64,000 nt of DNA from JAHDHW01 sp965220465 (GCA_965220465.1 CBDCPZ010000024.1:124001-188000), one strand, 5' to 3'; counted from the stretch's first letter, positions 7,232 to 16,427 are shown. The notes: a model not told the origin generated them from the sequence alone. A program made the numbers and translations.

Positions 7232-9148
7232 ATGAAAAAATAAAATAAATCTATTAAAAGAGCAACATCTTCTAGATTGTACCTACTCTTAGGAGTAGTA
7301 CTATTTTTAATTAGTTGTCAAAAGGCTTTCGACTATGAATTACCAGATGCAAACTCGAAACCTGACACTATTTTTCCTTCTGCAAACTTTTCTTACGCTT
7401 CTACTTTGGAAGATTTCAAAACGATTAAATTCAGTAACCTTTCATTTGAATCTACGACATATCTATGGGATTTTGGAGGAGGAAATACATCAAGTGAACA
7501 AGACCCCACATTTACATTTGACGCAGGAGAAGGTACTTATCCGGTAACATTAACTGCTAGTGATGCAAGGGGAGTGTCAGACATGATAACTATAGATGTT
7601 ATGGTGGTTGAAGGTCCGTTTCAGCCAATTATTCTGGAACCAGGGTTTGAAGACGGCACCTTACCTGATGGTTCTGGTGATGGAAGGGATTCATGGAGAA
7701 AAAGTGAATTAGGCGGTGTTATTCAGATTACAGGTGATCCAGTAACATTTGGAGATCAAGGTGCCAAGTTACCTGCTGACCAAACACGTATTGGTTATCA
7801 AGAAATTACTGTAGAAACTAATACTAATTATGACCTGAGATTTTGGTACACTATGTTAGATGATTCGTCCGACCCTTGGTTAACTGTATCTATAGTAGGC
7901 GTAACAGAATTTGGACCTATTACGACTCCACAAGAAGCTCTTGACGGAACTATCAGTTCAGTAACGGTAAACGACACCTCGGAACCTGCCGTATATGTGG
8001 AGCAGAAGTTATCATTTAATTCTGGAGACAATAATACTGTTGCAATTTATTTCTATAATGGCCCTGTTGAAGCCAGATTAGATGATTTTTCAATTGAAGT
8101 TGGAAATGCAGGTGCCGTACCTCCTTCAGCAGGATTTAGCTCAACTCAGAGTTCGACTAATTATCTGGAGTATACCTTCACTAATTCATCCACGAATGCT
8201 GTAAGCTATGATTGGGATTTTGGCGATGGAAATTCTTCTACAGAGGAATCTCCGACCCATGTTTATGCCACTCCCGATGTATACACGGTTACGCTTGAGG
8301 TTACAAGCGATTTTGGTTTGACGGCTTCTTTAAGCAAGACAGTTGATATACAAGCACCGGTCACAGCAGCTTTTACTTGGGAGGCAGATCTACTTGATTA
8401 CCAGACTATTAATTTCATGGATGCTTCCGTGGATGCAGTAATGCTACTGTGGGAATTTGGAGACGGTTATCAATTTACCGGAATGAATCCTTCACATACT
8501 TACTCTGAAGATGGGGTTTACACAGTGACCTTGACTGCATATAGTGTTACAGGTAAGACAGATGTAGTTACAGAAGATATAACTGTGGCACAGGGATTTA
8601 TTGCAACAATCAATGATCCTGGAGTAGAGGATGGCTCTGGCGCTTGGAGAAATAGTGCTTTGGAAGCTAGTGCGGATGTATTTTATGGAATTGATGGCAC
8701 CTGGGTAACACAAACATCAAGTACGTCACATACTGGAGCTGGTTCGGCAAAATTGCCTACCGTTGAGAGCAATGGTGGGGATGAAGCTTCTACCAGAAGA
8801 TGGATTTATCAAGCTATTGAGGTTGAGGCAAACACTGATTATGACATAGATTTTTGGGTAAGAAATAAGGATTCGGATGCAGGAACTACCGTCACCGTGC
8901 AAATTTATGATGCACCATTTGACGACGCAGCGATTATAGATAACCCATCCAATATTATTGCAACCGAGATTTTGAATGCGGCATCCGGGCATGATGTTAA
9001 TAGTTGGACAGAGGCGAAAATTAATTTCAATTCTGGTTCAAGTACGATGATAGTTTTGTATATATACAATGATTGGACACTGAATGTAGCAGGTGGAGAC
9101 GATGAATCGGAATCGTACTTCGATGACTTTTTAATCACCAAGCTTTAG
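7232..9148 (+). CDS. PKD-domain, lectin-like surface lipoprotein of the alginate locus
   Basis: The product has a lipoprotein signal (LFLISC) and three PKD repeats marked by YLWDFGGGNTSSE, YDWDFGDGNSSTEESPTHVY and LLWEFGDGYQFTGMNPSHTY. Two related beta-sandwich modules contain W-R-x-S, AKLP and Y-Q-x-I-x-V-E-x-N-T-x-Y-D...F-W. The order is PKD, module, PKD, PKD, module. Such proteins directly after SusD act as surface glycan-binding proteins (the SusE/F position), so alginate binding is inferred; no catalytic motif is seen. The likely start is ATG 7232 (MKK...). That frame has a TAA at 7241-7243 and then runs open through NKSIKRATSSRLYLLLGVV. Otherwise translation would have to begin at TTG 7277. 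The stop probably belongs with the errors or damage seen in susD. Confidence 0.78.
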
Positions 9149-9174
9149 CAATGACTAAACGCTTTTTAAAATCA

Positions 9175-9212
9175 AAAACTACCCAGACTTTAGATTGGGA
9201 CTGGGTGGTTTT
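9175..9212 (+). terminator. stem-loop between PKD lipoprotein and PL7 lyase
   Basis: AAAACTACCCAG (9175-9186) pairs with CTGGGTGGTTTT (9201-9212) with one G-U pair and a 14-nt loop. TTATT follows, so the 3' arm ends in a short T-run. It begins 26 nt after the PKD gene stop and ends 16 nt before the ATG at 9229. It looks like an intrinsic terminator or an mRNA 3'-end protector that lowers expression of downstream genes. Its position argues against a longer version of the following gene starting at 9151. Confidence 0.6.
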
Positions 9213-9228
9213 ATTCAATCATTATTTT

Positions 9229-10146
9229 ATGATAATTCTCCGATCCAATTTTAGTCCAAGCATTTTTAAGCATATTTTTCCCATTTTATTTTTATTAGTA
9301 TTGGGTTGCTCCAAAAAAGGAATTGAACGCCCAACTGATGAATTTATTCCCCCTCCTGATGAAGAAGAATTGGTAGAAGGCGAAGATTATTTTTTACCTC
9401 ATATCGATTTGAGTCACTGGAAAGTAACCTTACCTATTGGTAATCCAACAGAAGTGAAGCCTCCGGAGATTCTGGACTATGCTACAAACTCGCTGTTGAA
9501 GGAATTCATGTACAATGATTCAACGGATGGCTCTCTGGTATTTTATACTTATCCCGGATCTAGTACACAGAATTCTTCCTATTCAAGGACGGAATTGAGA
9601 GAGCAGATGGTTCCTGGTAGTAATAATACCAATTGGACTTTCGCCCAGGGTGGAAGAATAAAAGGAAAGCTTGCACTTTCAGAAGTATCTAAGGATAATG
9701 ATGGCGATTACCACAGAGTAATTATTATGCAAATACATGGAAGATTGACAGACGAACAAAGAGACCTTATCGGAGAAGATGACAACAATGCTCCACCGAT
9801 GTTAAAAATTTACTGGGAAAATAATAAAGTGGTAGTACGAACAAAAGTGCTGAAAGATCTAAATGCAACAGATACGGAAGCATTACACACGGATGCCTGG
9901 GGCAATGCAGATAAATTTACTTTTTCTGAAACGGTTGGCTTTGATCCATTTACCCTTGAAGTACTTGTATCTGATGGAAGAATGGAAGTCATTTTAAATG
10001 ATAACGAATCGGATGTGTACGATGATGAACATATCCAGCGATGGGGTATTTTTGAAAATTACTTCAAAGCTGGTAATTACCTGGTAACGACTGATGAAAA
10101 TGCTTTTTCAAAAGTAAAATACTATGAATTGGAGCATAGTCATTAG
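9229..10146 (+). CDS. alginate lyase, polysaccharide lyase family 7 (single domain lipoprotein)
   Basis: The chosen start at ATG 9229 gives 305 residues beginning MIILRSNFSP, with a lipoprotein signal (LFLLVLGCSKKG). An upstream in-frame ATG at 9151 would add 26 residues across the terminator and is less likely. The catalytic domain shows the PL7 signatures SRTELREQ (Arg about 120 and 124), MQIHG (Gln about 168, His about 170) and YFKAGNY (about 278-284). In PL7 the Arg/Gln/His/Tyr set neutralises the uronate carboxylate and does the beta-elimination. The QIH form is usually associated with polyguluronate-preferring or mixed activity, so specificity is only suggested. The lipid anchor suggests it works on the cell surface or in the periplasm, supplying oligomers to SusCD. 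Confidence 0.9.
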   Translation: MIILRSNFSPSIFKHIFPILFLLVLGCSKKGIERPTDEFIPPPDEEELVEGEDYFLPHIDLSHWKVTLPIGNPTEVKPPEILDYATNSLLKEFMYNDSTDGSLVFYTYPGSSTQNSSYSRTELREQMVPGSNNTNWTFAQGGRIKGKLALSEVSKDNDGDYHRVIIMQIHGRLTDEQRDLIGEDDNNAPPMLKIYWENNKVVVRTKVLKDLNATDTEALHTDAWGNADKFTFSETVGFDPFTLEVLVSDGRMEVILNDNESDVYDDEHIQRWGIFENYFKAGNYLVTTDENAFSKVKYYELEHSH

Positions 10147-10221
10147 ACCATATTAATTCAAATTATTTTCTGGATAATGTCCAGAGAGTTTAGGTTTTCA
10201 TAAATATTTGGTTAGGGTTAG

Positions 10222-10278
10222 AGTAGGTTTACTGCGGAAGGTTTCTCAAGCTGTAAGCAGTATGCCTACTTTCTTTTA
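10222..10278 (+). terminator. stem-loop followed by T-rich stretch in the PL7-isomerase gap
   Basis: AGTAGGTTTACTGC (10222-10235) pairs with GCAGTATGCCTACT (10257-10270) over 14 positions with one mismatch and one G-U pair. TTCTTTTA follows. It lies 75 nt after the lyase stop and 10 nt before the next ATG. It may be a weak terminator, an attenuator, or a processing site that sets relative transcript levels in the locus. Confidence 0.5.
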
Positions 10279-10288
10279 AAAAATACAA

Positions 10289-11251
10289 ATGATAAACAAA
10301 AAAATACCACGCCGAGAAAGTTTAAAAACCCTTGCTAAATATGGGTTTGTACTTCCAATATTCGGAGCTGGCACTCTTAAGAATATAGTTGAAAAAGAAA
10401 AAAATCACCGTGAAATCCATCTTTTTGGAAAACACCTTCAGTGGCAAGACTATGGCACGATGGCCAAAACAGCAGCCGAAATAGGATTTGATGGAGTCGA
10501 TATTACGGTACGGCCAAAAGGACAAGTTTTACCGGAAAACGTAGAAAAAGATTTACCAAAAGTTGTTGAAGCACTTCACAAAGCAGGAATTAAAGCTGAA
10601 CTAATCACGACCGCTATAACAAATACACAATCCCCTCATACTGAACAAATATTAAAAACAGCCAACCAATTAGGTATCAAATATTATCGAATGGGCTGGA
10701 TGAAGTACGACAATAAAACAACGATCCCAGAGCAATTAGAAAACTATAAAAATCAACTACAAGAATTAGCAGCAATGAACGAGAAGTACAATATTCACGG
10801 GGCTTATCAAAACCACGCAGGCACAAGCGTTGGCGCTCCAATTTGGGATATTTGGTACTTAATCAAAGATATAAATCCGCAATGGCTGGGCTGTCGTTAC
10901 GACGTTCGCCATGCAACCGTGGAAGGAATGAATTCGTGGGAACTTAGCTTAAAATTATTAGCTCCGCATATCAATTCCCTTGATGTAAAAGATTTTGTGT
11001 GGACTAAAAACGAAGATGATTGGAAAGTTGAGAATGTCCCGATTGGAGCCGGTGCTGTAAATTTCAAACAGTATTTCCAGCTCCTCAATGATTTAGAAAT
11101 AAACGCACCAATTACAATGCATTATGAATATCCACTCGGAGGAGCAGATAAAGGTGCTTACGAAATAAATATTCCTGAAAAGGAAGTAAAAACAGCTTTA
11201 CGAAGAGACCTGGAAGCTCTAAAAAGTCTCATGAATGAAGCTCAAAACTAA
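10289..11251 (+). CDS. xylose-isomerase-like TIM-barrel protein with twin-arginine signal
   Basis: This 320-residue protein begins with a twin-arginine-type signal (PRRESLKTLAKYGFVLPIFGAG). It continues as a sugar phosphate isomerase/epimerase fold (AP endonuclease family 2): GFDGVDITVRPKGQVLPENV, YNIHGAYQNHAG, CRYDVRHATVEG, ITMHYEYPLGG. The Glu/Asp/His residues that hold metal in this family appear present. Such secreted barrels are common in Bacteroidota carbohydrate loci, but few have known substrates. Its stop codon abuts the start of the transporter gene with no gap, so the two are translationally coupled and probably act on the same compound. No function can be fixed beyond the fold. 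Confidence 0.8.
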   Translation: MINKKIPRRESLKTLAKYGFVLPIFGAGTLKNIVEKEKNHREIHLFGKHLQWQDYGTMAKTAAEIGFDGVDITVRPKGQVLPENVEKDLPKVVEALHKAGIKAELITTAITNTQSPHTEQILKTANQLGIKYYRMGWMKYDNKTTIPEQLENYKNQLQELAAMNEKYNIHGAYQNHAGTSVGAPIWDIWYLIKDINPQWLGCRYDVRHATVEGMNSWELSLKLLAPHINSLDVKDFVWTKNEDDWKVENVPIGAGAVNFKQYFQLLNDLEINAPITMHYEYPLGGADKGAYEINIPEKEVKTALRRDLEALKSLMNEAQN

Positions 11252-12517
11252 ATGGAACAAAAACAATCCATATTAAATAGAATTTACTCATTGCTGTTGG
11301 GCATAGGTCCCGGCATCTTTGCCATTGGCTATACCATTGGTACGGGGAGTGTGACTTCGATGATAGTCGCAGGAAGCACTTATGGCATGCAATTATTATG
11401 GGTTTTGTTTCTCAGTTGTTTGTTCTCCTGGGTATTAATGGAAGCATACGGAAGGTATGCTTTGGTGACTGGCGAGAGTGCATTGTTCGGATTCAAAAAG
11501 CATATTAAATTTGGAAAATACATCGCTATCCTCATTATTATTGGCGTTACTTTCGGTCAATGGAATTCATTGATCGGAATACTAGGAATCTCAGCTAATG
11601 CCATTTTTGAAACGCTGGTTTTATTCATCCCATCTCTAGAAGGTTATGAGTACGCGGGAGTTTTAAGCATTGCTTTAGTAATCATTAGCGTGATGTATTT
11701 TATACTTTGGAAAGGGAAATATACCATTTTTGAAAAAGTATTATTGTTTTTTGTGACTTTGATGGGCTTATCATTTTTACTCTCCTTTTTTATCGTATTA
11801 CCCAATCCCGAAGATATTTTAAAAGGATTTATACCTTCCATTCCACAGGTGGAAGGAGGAAGGATGTTGGTCGCGGCGTTTGTGGGGACGACAATGGCTG
11901 CGGCTACTTTCCTTTCAAGACCCCTTTTTATTCAGGGAAAAGGATGGACCATTGAAAATTTAAAAGAACAACGAAAAGATGCCATTTGGGCTGCTATTCT
12001 TATATTTTTTATAAGCGGAGCCATCATGGCAGTTGCTATGGCTGCATTTTACCACGATGGAAAAGTGGTTACTAAAGTTTTGGACATGGTGCATACTTTG
12101 GAACCAGTAGCAGGTCGATTTGCAATAGCCGTTTTCTTTCTAGGAACGATGGGTGCAGGATTGTCTTCTATTTTTCCAATTTTGATGATCGCTCCTTTGA
12201 TGGTAGCCGATTATCAAAATGGCAAATTGGATATGTCTTCCAAGCAATTTAAGATAATCGCTGGGATCGCTTGTATAATAGGGCTTACGGTTCCGATTTT
12301 CGGAGTCAATCCAATAAAAGCACAAATTTTAACTCAGGTTTTTAATGTTTTTGTTCTTCCCTTGGTGATTTTCGGAATCATCATTTTAACCAATAATAAA
12401 GCTTTAATGGGAGAGCATAAGGCCGGCAAAGCACTAAATCTTGGAATGAGCACAGCATTTATTTTCGCCTGCATTATTTCATACAACGGCGTTATTGCCG
12501 TTTTCAATCAGTTTTAA
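11252..12517 (+). CDS. Nramp-family (SLC11-like) transporter lacking canonical metal ligands
   Basis: This 421-residue integral membrane protein has about eleven hydrophobic segments. Its first helix GPGIFAIGYTIGTGSVTSMIV aligns with the Nramp TM1 region that normally contains Asp-Pro-Gly-Asn; here the four positions are Gly30-Thr31-Gly32-Ser33. In the sixth helix the usual Met-Pro-His-Asn is Met215-Ala-Ala-Ala218. The Asp and Asn that coordinate Mn/Fe are therefore missing, although the Met and the overall fold remain. Family knowledge says metal transport needs those residues, so a different substrate is likely. Location inside an alginate locus and zero-gap coupling to a sugar-isomerase-like gene point to an organic substrate (inference). 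Confidence 0.8.
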   Translation: MEQKQSILNRIYSLLLGIGPGIFAIGYTIGTGSVTSMIVAGSTYGMQLLWVLFLSCLFSWVLMEAYGRYALVTGESALFGFKKHIKFGKYIAILIIIGVTFGQWNSLIGILGISANAIFETLVLFIPSLEGYEYAGVLSIALVIISVMYFILWKGKYTIFEKVLLFFVTLMGLSFLLSFFIVLPNPEDILKGFIPSIPQVEGGRMLVAAFVGTTMAAATFLSRPLFIQGKGWTIENLKEQRKDAIWAAILIFFISGAIMAVAMAAFYHDGKVVTKVLDMVHTLEPVAGRFAIAVFFLGTMGAGLSSIFPILMIAPLMVADYQNGKLDMSSKQFKIIAGIACIIGLTVPIFGVNPIKAQILTQVFNVFVLPLVIFGIIILTNNKALMGEHKAGKALNLGMSTAFIFACIISYNGVIAVFNQF

Positions 12518-12533
12518 ATAGAATCAAAAAAAC

Positions 12534-14564
12534 ATGAATAAAAAGTTTATCACTATACTAACAGCATTTTTAACCATTGGTGTTTGCTTGATGCTAAATA
12601 GCTGTTCAGATAATCCTAATGAGAAAGGCGCTCAGGAAACCTCTTATTCTAGTGATGTAATTCCATTTTTCGATCATTGGAACTTAATATTAGGTGATGG
12701 TTCAAATGCTGGTCAAGCAATCAATTTTGAGCATGAAGATTTTTTCTATACTACAAATGATGGTAAAGAGGATTGGGTAGTTTTTAAAACACCTAATGCA
12801 GGGAACACACATGGAACTTCAAATAATACAAGAACTGAATTGGCCCAATTGAAAAAATGGTCCCCTATGACTGATGCTAAACTGAAAGCTACTTGCAAAG
12901 TAATGAACGTAGCAACTACTGGCAATGCCAGGGTAGCATCTACTTACTCTGTAGTCATTGGGCAGATTCATAGCGCAGATGGGCATGAGAACGAACCGCT
13001 TAAAATATTTTATAAGAAATTCCCTGGTCATACCAAAGGTTCTGTTTTTTGGCATTATGAAATCAATACCGCAGGTGATGATAATTCAAAAAGATGGGAT
13101 TATTCCTACCCAATTTGGGGCTATGACTTTTCTGTTGTTGGAACTGAAGAAAATGCCTATCCACCAGAACCAAAAGATGGTATCGCCTTGGGTGAAGAGT
13201 TGACTTATGAAGTAGAAATTAAAGATGGCATCATGCACCTCAAATTCAATAGTGAAGGGCACGAAACCAAAACATTTACCAAAAATCTTATCTCGTCTGA
13301 ATATGCAAAACGCTCAGACATTCCAGAACAAGTCGAGAATTTATTTGTGCCTATAGGCCAAGATGGCGTGGAGCGAGAAAATGCTTACACTGGCGAGGGG
13401 CTCTTTTTTAAACTAGGGTGCTACAATCAAACTAACGGAAAAGATCCTAAAGTAAATAAAGTCTGGTGTTCTGGTGCTGAAACACATGGTGGTGATATTC
13501 AAAAACAATATGCAGATGGAAACTACGCTGAAGTTTGGTTTAAATCAGCAAGTATCGAGATCAGCGATGATGCCATATCGAATGCAGGGTACTTCCAGGC
13601 TAATGATGGCTTAAGTACAAAAACAGTTTACCCTAATGAGGTCATTCCTTTTATGGATAAATTTAAAATATTATTGGGTGACGGAACGAATGTAGAAGAT
13701 ATCACGGAGTTCGAACACAAAGATTTTTTCTATACTGTTATTGATGGTACAAGGCGTTGGGTAGTCTATAAAACGCCAAATTCCGGAGTCACTTCAAAAA
13801 ACTCTAGCAACACGAGAACAGAGTTACATGAAAAAAGAGAATGGACGCCTGAAGAAGGAGGTAAACTAACAGGCACTTGCAAGGTTATGCAAGTTTCTAC
13901 TTCTGGTGATGCCAGAGTTGCAGCGTCTTACTCAACAGTGGTTGGGCAGATTCATAGTGGTGAAGGACATGAAAATGAACCTATAAAAATATTTTATAAG
14001 AAATTTCCGGCCCACAATAAAGGATCCGTTTTTTGGAATTATGAAATCAATACTGCAGGCGATGATAATTCTGGCAGGTGGGATTATTCCACCGCTGTTT
14101 GGGGAAATGATTTGTCTGTCATTGGAACAAGCAAAAATGACTATCCTGCTGAACCAGCGGATGGTATAGAATTAGGTGAAGAGTTCAGTTATGAAATAAA
14201 TGTATATAAAGGCATCATGTATCTCACTTTCAAAAGTGAAGGCCATGAAACGAAAACTTTTACTAAAAATCTGATCAAATCTGAATACGTTAAACGATCA
14301 GACCTGCCAGCTCAAGTCAAGAAATTATTTGTGCCGATAGGACAAGATGGGACCGAACGTGCCACTGCCTACAGCGGAGAGTTGAATTATTTCAAACAAG
14401 GCGCTTATAACCAAACCAACGGAAAAGATCCTGAAACGAATATGGTTTGGTGTGCAGGCGCAGAAACCTATAGTGGGGATATCGCTAAGCAATATGAAAA
14501 TGGCTGTTACACGGAAGTGTGGTTTAGAGAAGCTACTGTTGGTCCAGGTACGCCGCCGAAGTAG
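12534..14564 (+). CDS. tandem double-domain PL7-type alginate lyase lipoprotein
   Basis: The 676-residue lipoprotein (lipobox around CLMLNSCS) contains two copies of one catalytic domain, about residues 42-345 and 370-672, offset by 328 codons. Each has PL7-type motifs. Copy 1 has NTRTEL (Arg about 100), GQIHS (Gln 144, His 146) and FFKLGCYNQTNG (Tyr 297). Copy 2 has NTRTEL (about 428), GQIHS (472/474) and YFKQGAYNQTNG (Tyr 625). The last Arg of the usual RxELR motif is Ala in copy 1 and His in copy 2, and the first Tyr of YFKxG is Phe in copy 1. Copy 2 therefore looks closer to the family norm. Two linked lyase domains may give processivity or different block preferences. Assignment as alginate lyase is strong by motif and context; individual activities are uncertain. 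Confidence 0.83.
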   Translation: MNKKFITILTAFLTIGVCLMLNSCSDNPNEKGAQETSYSSDVIPFFDHWNLILGDGSNAGQAINFEHEDFFYTTNDGKEDWVVFKTPNAGNTHGTSNNTRTELAQLKKWSPMTDAKLKATCKVMNVATTGNARVASTYSVVIGQIHSADGHENEPLKIFYKKFPGHTKGSVFWHYEINTAGDDNSKRWDYSYPIWGYDFSVVGTEENAYPPEPKDGIALGEELTYEVEIKDGIMHLKFNSEGHETKTFTKNLISSEYAKRSDIPEQVENLFVPIGQDGVERENAYTGEGLFFKLGCYNQTNGKDPKVNKVWCSGAETHGGDIQKQYADGNYAEVWFKSASIEISDDAISNAGYFQANDGLSTKTVYPNEVIPFMDKFKILLGDGTNVEDITEFEHKDFFYTVIDGTRRWVVYKTPNSGVTSKNSSNTRTELHEKREWTPEEGGKLTGTCKVMQVSTSGDARVAASYSTVVGQIHSGEGHENEPIKIFYKKFPAHNKGSVFWNYEINTAGDDNSGRWDYSTAVWGNDLSVIGTSKNDYPAEPADGIELGEEFSYEINVYKGIMYLTFKSEGHETKTFTKNLIKSEYVKRSDLPAQVKKLFVPIGQDGTERATAYSGELNYFKQGAYNQTNGKDPETNMVWCAGAETYSGDIAKQYENGCYTEVWFREATVGPGTPPK

Positions 14565-14705
14565 AATAGACAACAATATTAATGAACCCAAGCTGCGGTG
14601 AATGAGAGAGCGTAAGGAGAATTTTGTAATAAATATTCGACGCATGGCCTCTCCAAAAAATGAATTGCAACTTGAATTATTGAATAATAAAAAATAAAAA
14701 TTGAT

Positions 14706-15050
14706 ATGAGTACGGTAAAAAGAAGCAAAGAATTTTTCTTCCAGGAAGAACAAGAATGGGAACAAGTGGACCCACTATTACGTCGACAAATTCACGGCTA
14801 TGATGATAAAATCATGCTGGTCGTCGCTGATTTCAAAGCAGGCGGAGTCGGACAAATACATAATCACCATCATTCGCAAGTGACTTATGTACAAAGCGGC
14901 GAATTTGAAATGACAATTGGTGACGAAGTCAAAACCATCAAAGGTGGCGACTCTTATTACATTCCGCCAATGGTGATCCACGGCTGCACTTGTACCAAAC
15001 CAGGAAAGTTAATTGATGTTTTCAGCCCAATGCGAGAAGATTTTTTATAA
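14706..15050 (+). CDS. kdgF: KdgF-type cupin, unsaturated uronate linearisation
   Basis: This 114-residue single-domain cupin has the metal-binding motif HNHHHSQ...GEFEMTIGDE and a second motif around VIHGCTC. Length and pattern match KdgF. KdgF converts 4,5-unsaturated galacturonate or mannuronate/guluronate monomers (products of lyases) to their linear keto form, the step before DEH reduction. It is cytoplasmic, as no signal is present. An MFS permease gene follows after 11 nt and the two are probably co-translated. The 141-nt gap before it holds no clear promoter. Confidence 0.87.
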   Translation: MSTVKRSKEFFFQEEQEWEQVDPLLRRQIHGYDDKIMLVVADFKAGGVGQIHNHHHSQVTYVQSGEFEMTIGDEVKTIKGGDSYYIPPMVIHGCTCTKPGKLIDVFSPMREDFL

Positions 15051-15061
15051 AATAAAACGAA

Positions 15062-16360
15062 ATGAAATTTAAAGGATTACGATGGTGGGTCATAGCTTTG
15101 ATCGCTCTTGCCACAGTTATAAATTATATTGATCGTCAGTCGATTGGTGTACTTTGGCCAGATATTGCTGAGGATTTATTTCCCGATAGCACTATTGATG
15201 GACGTAAAGAAATTTTTGCTACCATCTCAGTTATTTTCATGTTCTCTTATGCATTTGGTCAAGCTATTTTTGGGAAAATTCTTGACTGGGTAGGGACACG
15301 TATTGGTTTTGCGCTTTCTATTGGTGTTTGGTCTATTGCAACTGCGCTTCATGCTCTTGCCAGGGGAGTATTGAGTTTTGGAATATTTCGAGCCATCCTG
15401 GGTGTAGCAGAAGCAGGAAACTGGCCGGGAGCAGCTAAAGCAAATGCAGAGTGGTTTCCAACCCATGAACGGGCTTTTGCCCAAGGCCTTTTTAATTCCG
15501 GAGCTGCTATTGGAGGAATTATTTCTATTCCGGCAATTGCATTTATGACCATTTATTTTAGTTGGCAAATGATTTTTATTTTGGTTGGACTAGTAGGATT
15601 GTTATGGTTGATTCCCTGGATGGTCTTGGTTAAAGCTCCTCCAAAATCCCATCCTTGGTTAACAGAAGATGAACGCCAATACATCTTAAGTGGTCAGCAA
15701 AATCAAGATATAGATGAGGATGGTACGTATGATGAAGGGTACAATCCGAGTACAGGAAAACTGTTAACTCACAAACAAAGCTGGGGAGTAATTATTGCCT
15801 CCGCAGCCATTGATCCTATTTGGTGGTTATTCGTAGTATGGATTCCAATTTATCTAAATGAAGTCTATGCTATGGATGTAAAAACGATAGGCATTTATGG
15901 ATGGGTACCTTATGTAGGCGCAATGTTAGGAGCATGGTTTGGTGGATTATTTGCCCAGAATCGTTTAAAAGCAGGTTGGAGTGTAGATAGAACAAGAAAG
16001 ATTGTGATTACTCTTGGATGCTTAATTATGTTGCCTAGTTTATTGGCAATGGCAAATCCGGGAGGACCTACGACAGCTGTACTTATTATGGCAGTTATCT
16101 TGTTTGGTTTTCAAACTGCAATTGGAAATGTTCAGACTTTACCGAGTGATTTTTTCGGTGGAAAAACAGTTGGGACATTATCAGGAATGGCAGGAATGGC
16201 CGCTAAGTTGACAGCTGCGGGACTAATTTATCTGGTACCCTGGCTTACCTCAGGTGGTAATTATACACCAGCTTTTGTAATTGGTGCGACGATGGCTGTG
16301 ATTGCTTTAGCAAGTATTTGGGTGCTTTGCCCGAAAATAGAGCCCTTAAAACCCACATAA
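15062..16360 (+). CDS. MFS hexuronate-type permease (ExuT-like)
   Basis: This 432-residue protein has 12 predicted membrane helices of the anion:cation symporter subfamily. It begins RWWVIALIALATVINYIDRQ, which is the characteristic first helix with the 'NYxDR' motif of ExuT/GudP-type carriers. The central loop is hydrophilic (about 200-240). Relatives carry hexuronates, glucarate or DEH/KDG-like sugar acids with protons. In this locus it most likely brings unsaturated mono-uronates from the periplasm across the inner membrane. The exact substrate cannot be read from sequence. Confidence 0.82.
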   Translation: MKFKGLRWWVIALIALATVINYIDRQSIGVLWPDIAEDLFPDSTIDGRKEIFATISVIFMFSYAFGQAIFGKILDWVGTRIGFALSIGVWSIATALHALARGVLSFGIFRAILGVAEAGNWPGAAKANAEWFPTHERAFAQGLFNSGAAIGGIISIPAIAFMTIYFSWQMIFILVGLVGLLWLIPWMVLVKAPPKSHPWLTEDERQYILSGQQNQDIDEDGTYDEGYNPSTGKLLTHKQSWGVIIASAAIDPIWWLFVVWIPIYLNEVYAMDVKTIGIYGWVPYVGAMLGAWFGGLFAQNRLKAGWSVDRTRKIVITLGCLIMLPSLLAMANPGGPTTAVLIMAVILFGFQTAIGNVQTLPSDFFGGKTVGTLSGMAGMAAKLTAAGLIYLVPWLTSGGNYTPAFVIGATMAVIALASIWVLCPKIEPLKPT

Positions 16361-16427
16361 TAAATTAAAGTATGAAAGACATGCTGTATTAATTGAAATA
16401 TTTCACAAGTATTAAAAATAAATAAAT

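Noticed and set aside
9151..9228. An upstream ATG for the PL7 lyase adding 26 residues
   Set aside because: The extension overlaps a terminator-like hairpin and puts a charged segment in front of the lipoprotein signal; ATG 9229 is better.
14565..14705. A separate promoter before kdgF
   Set aside because: No TAnnTTTG with a -33 partner and no strong hairpin is visible in the gap.
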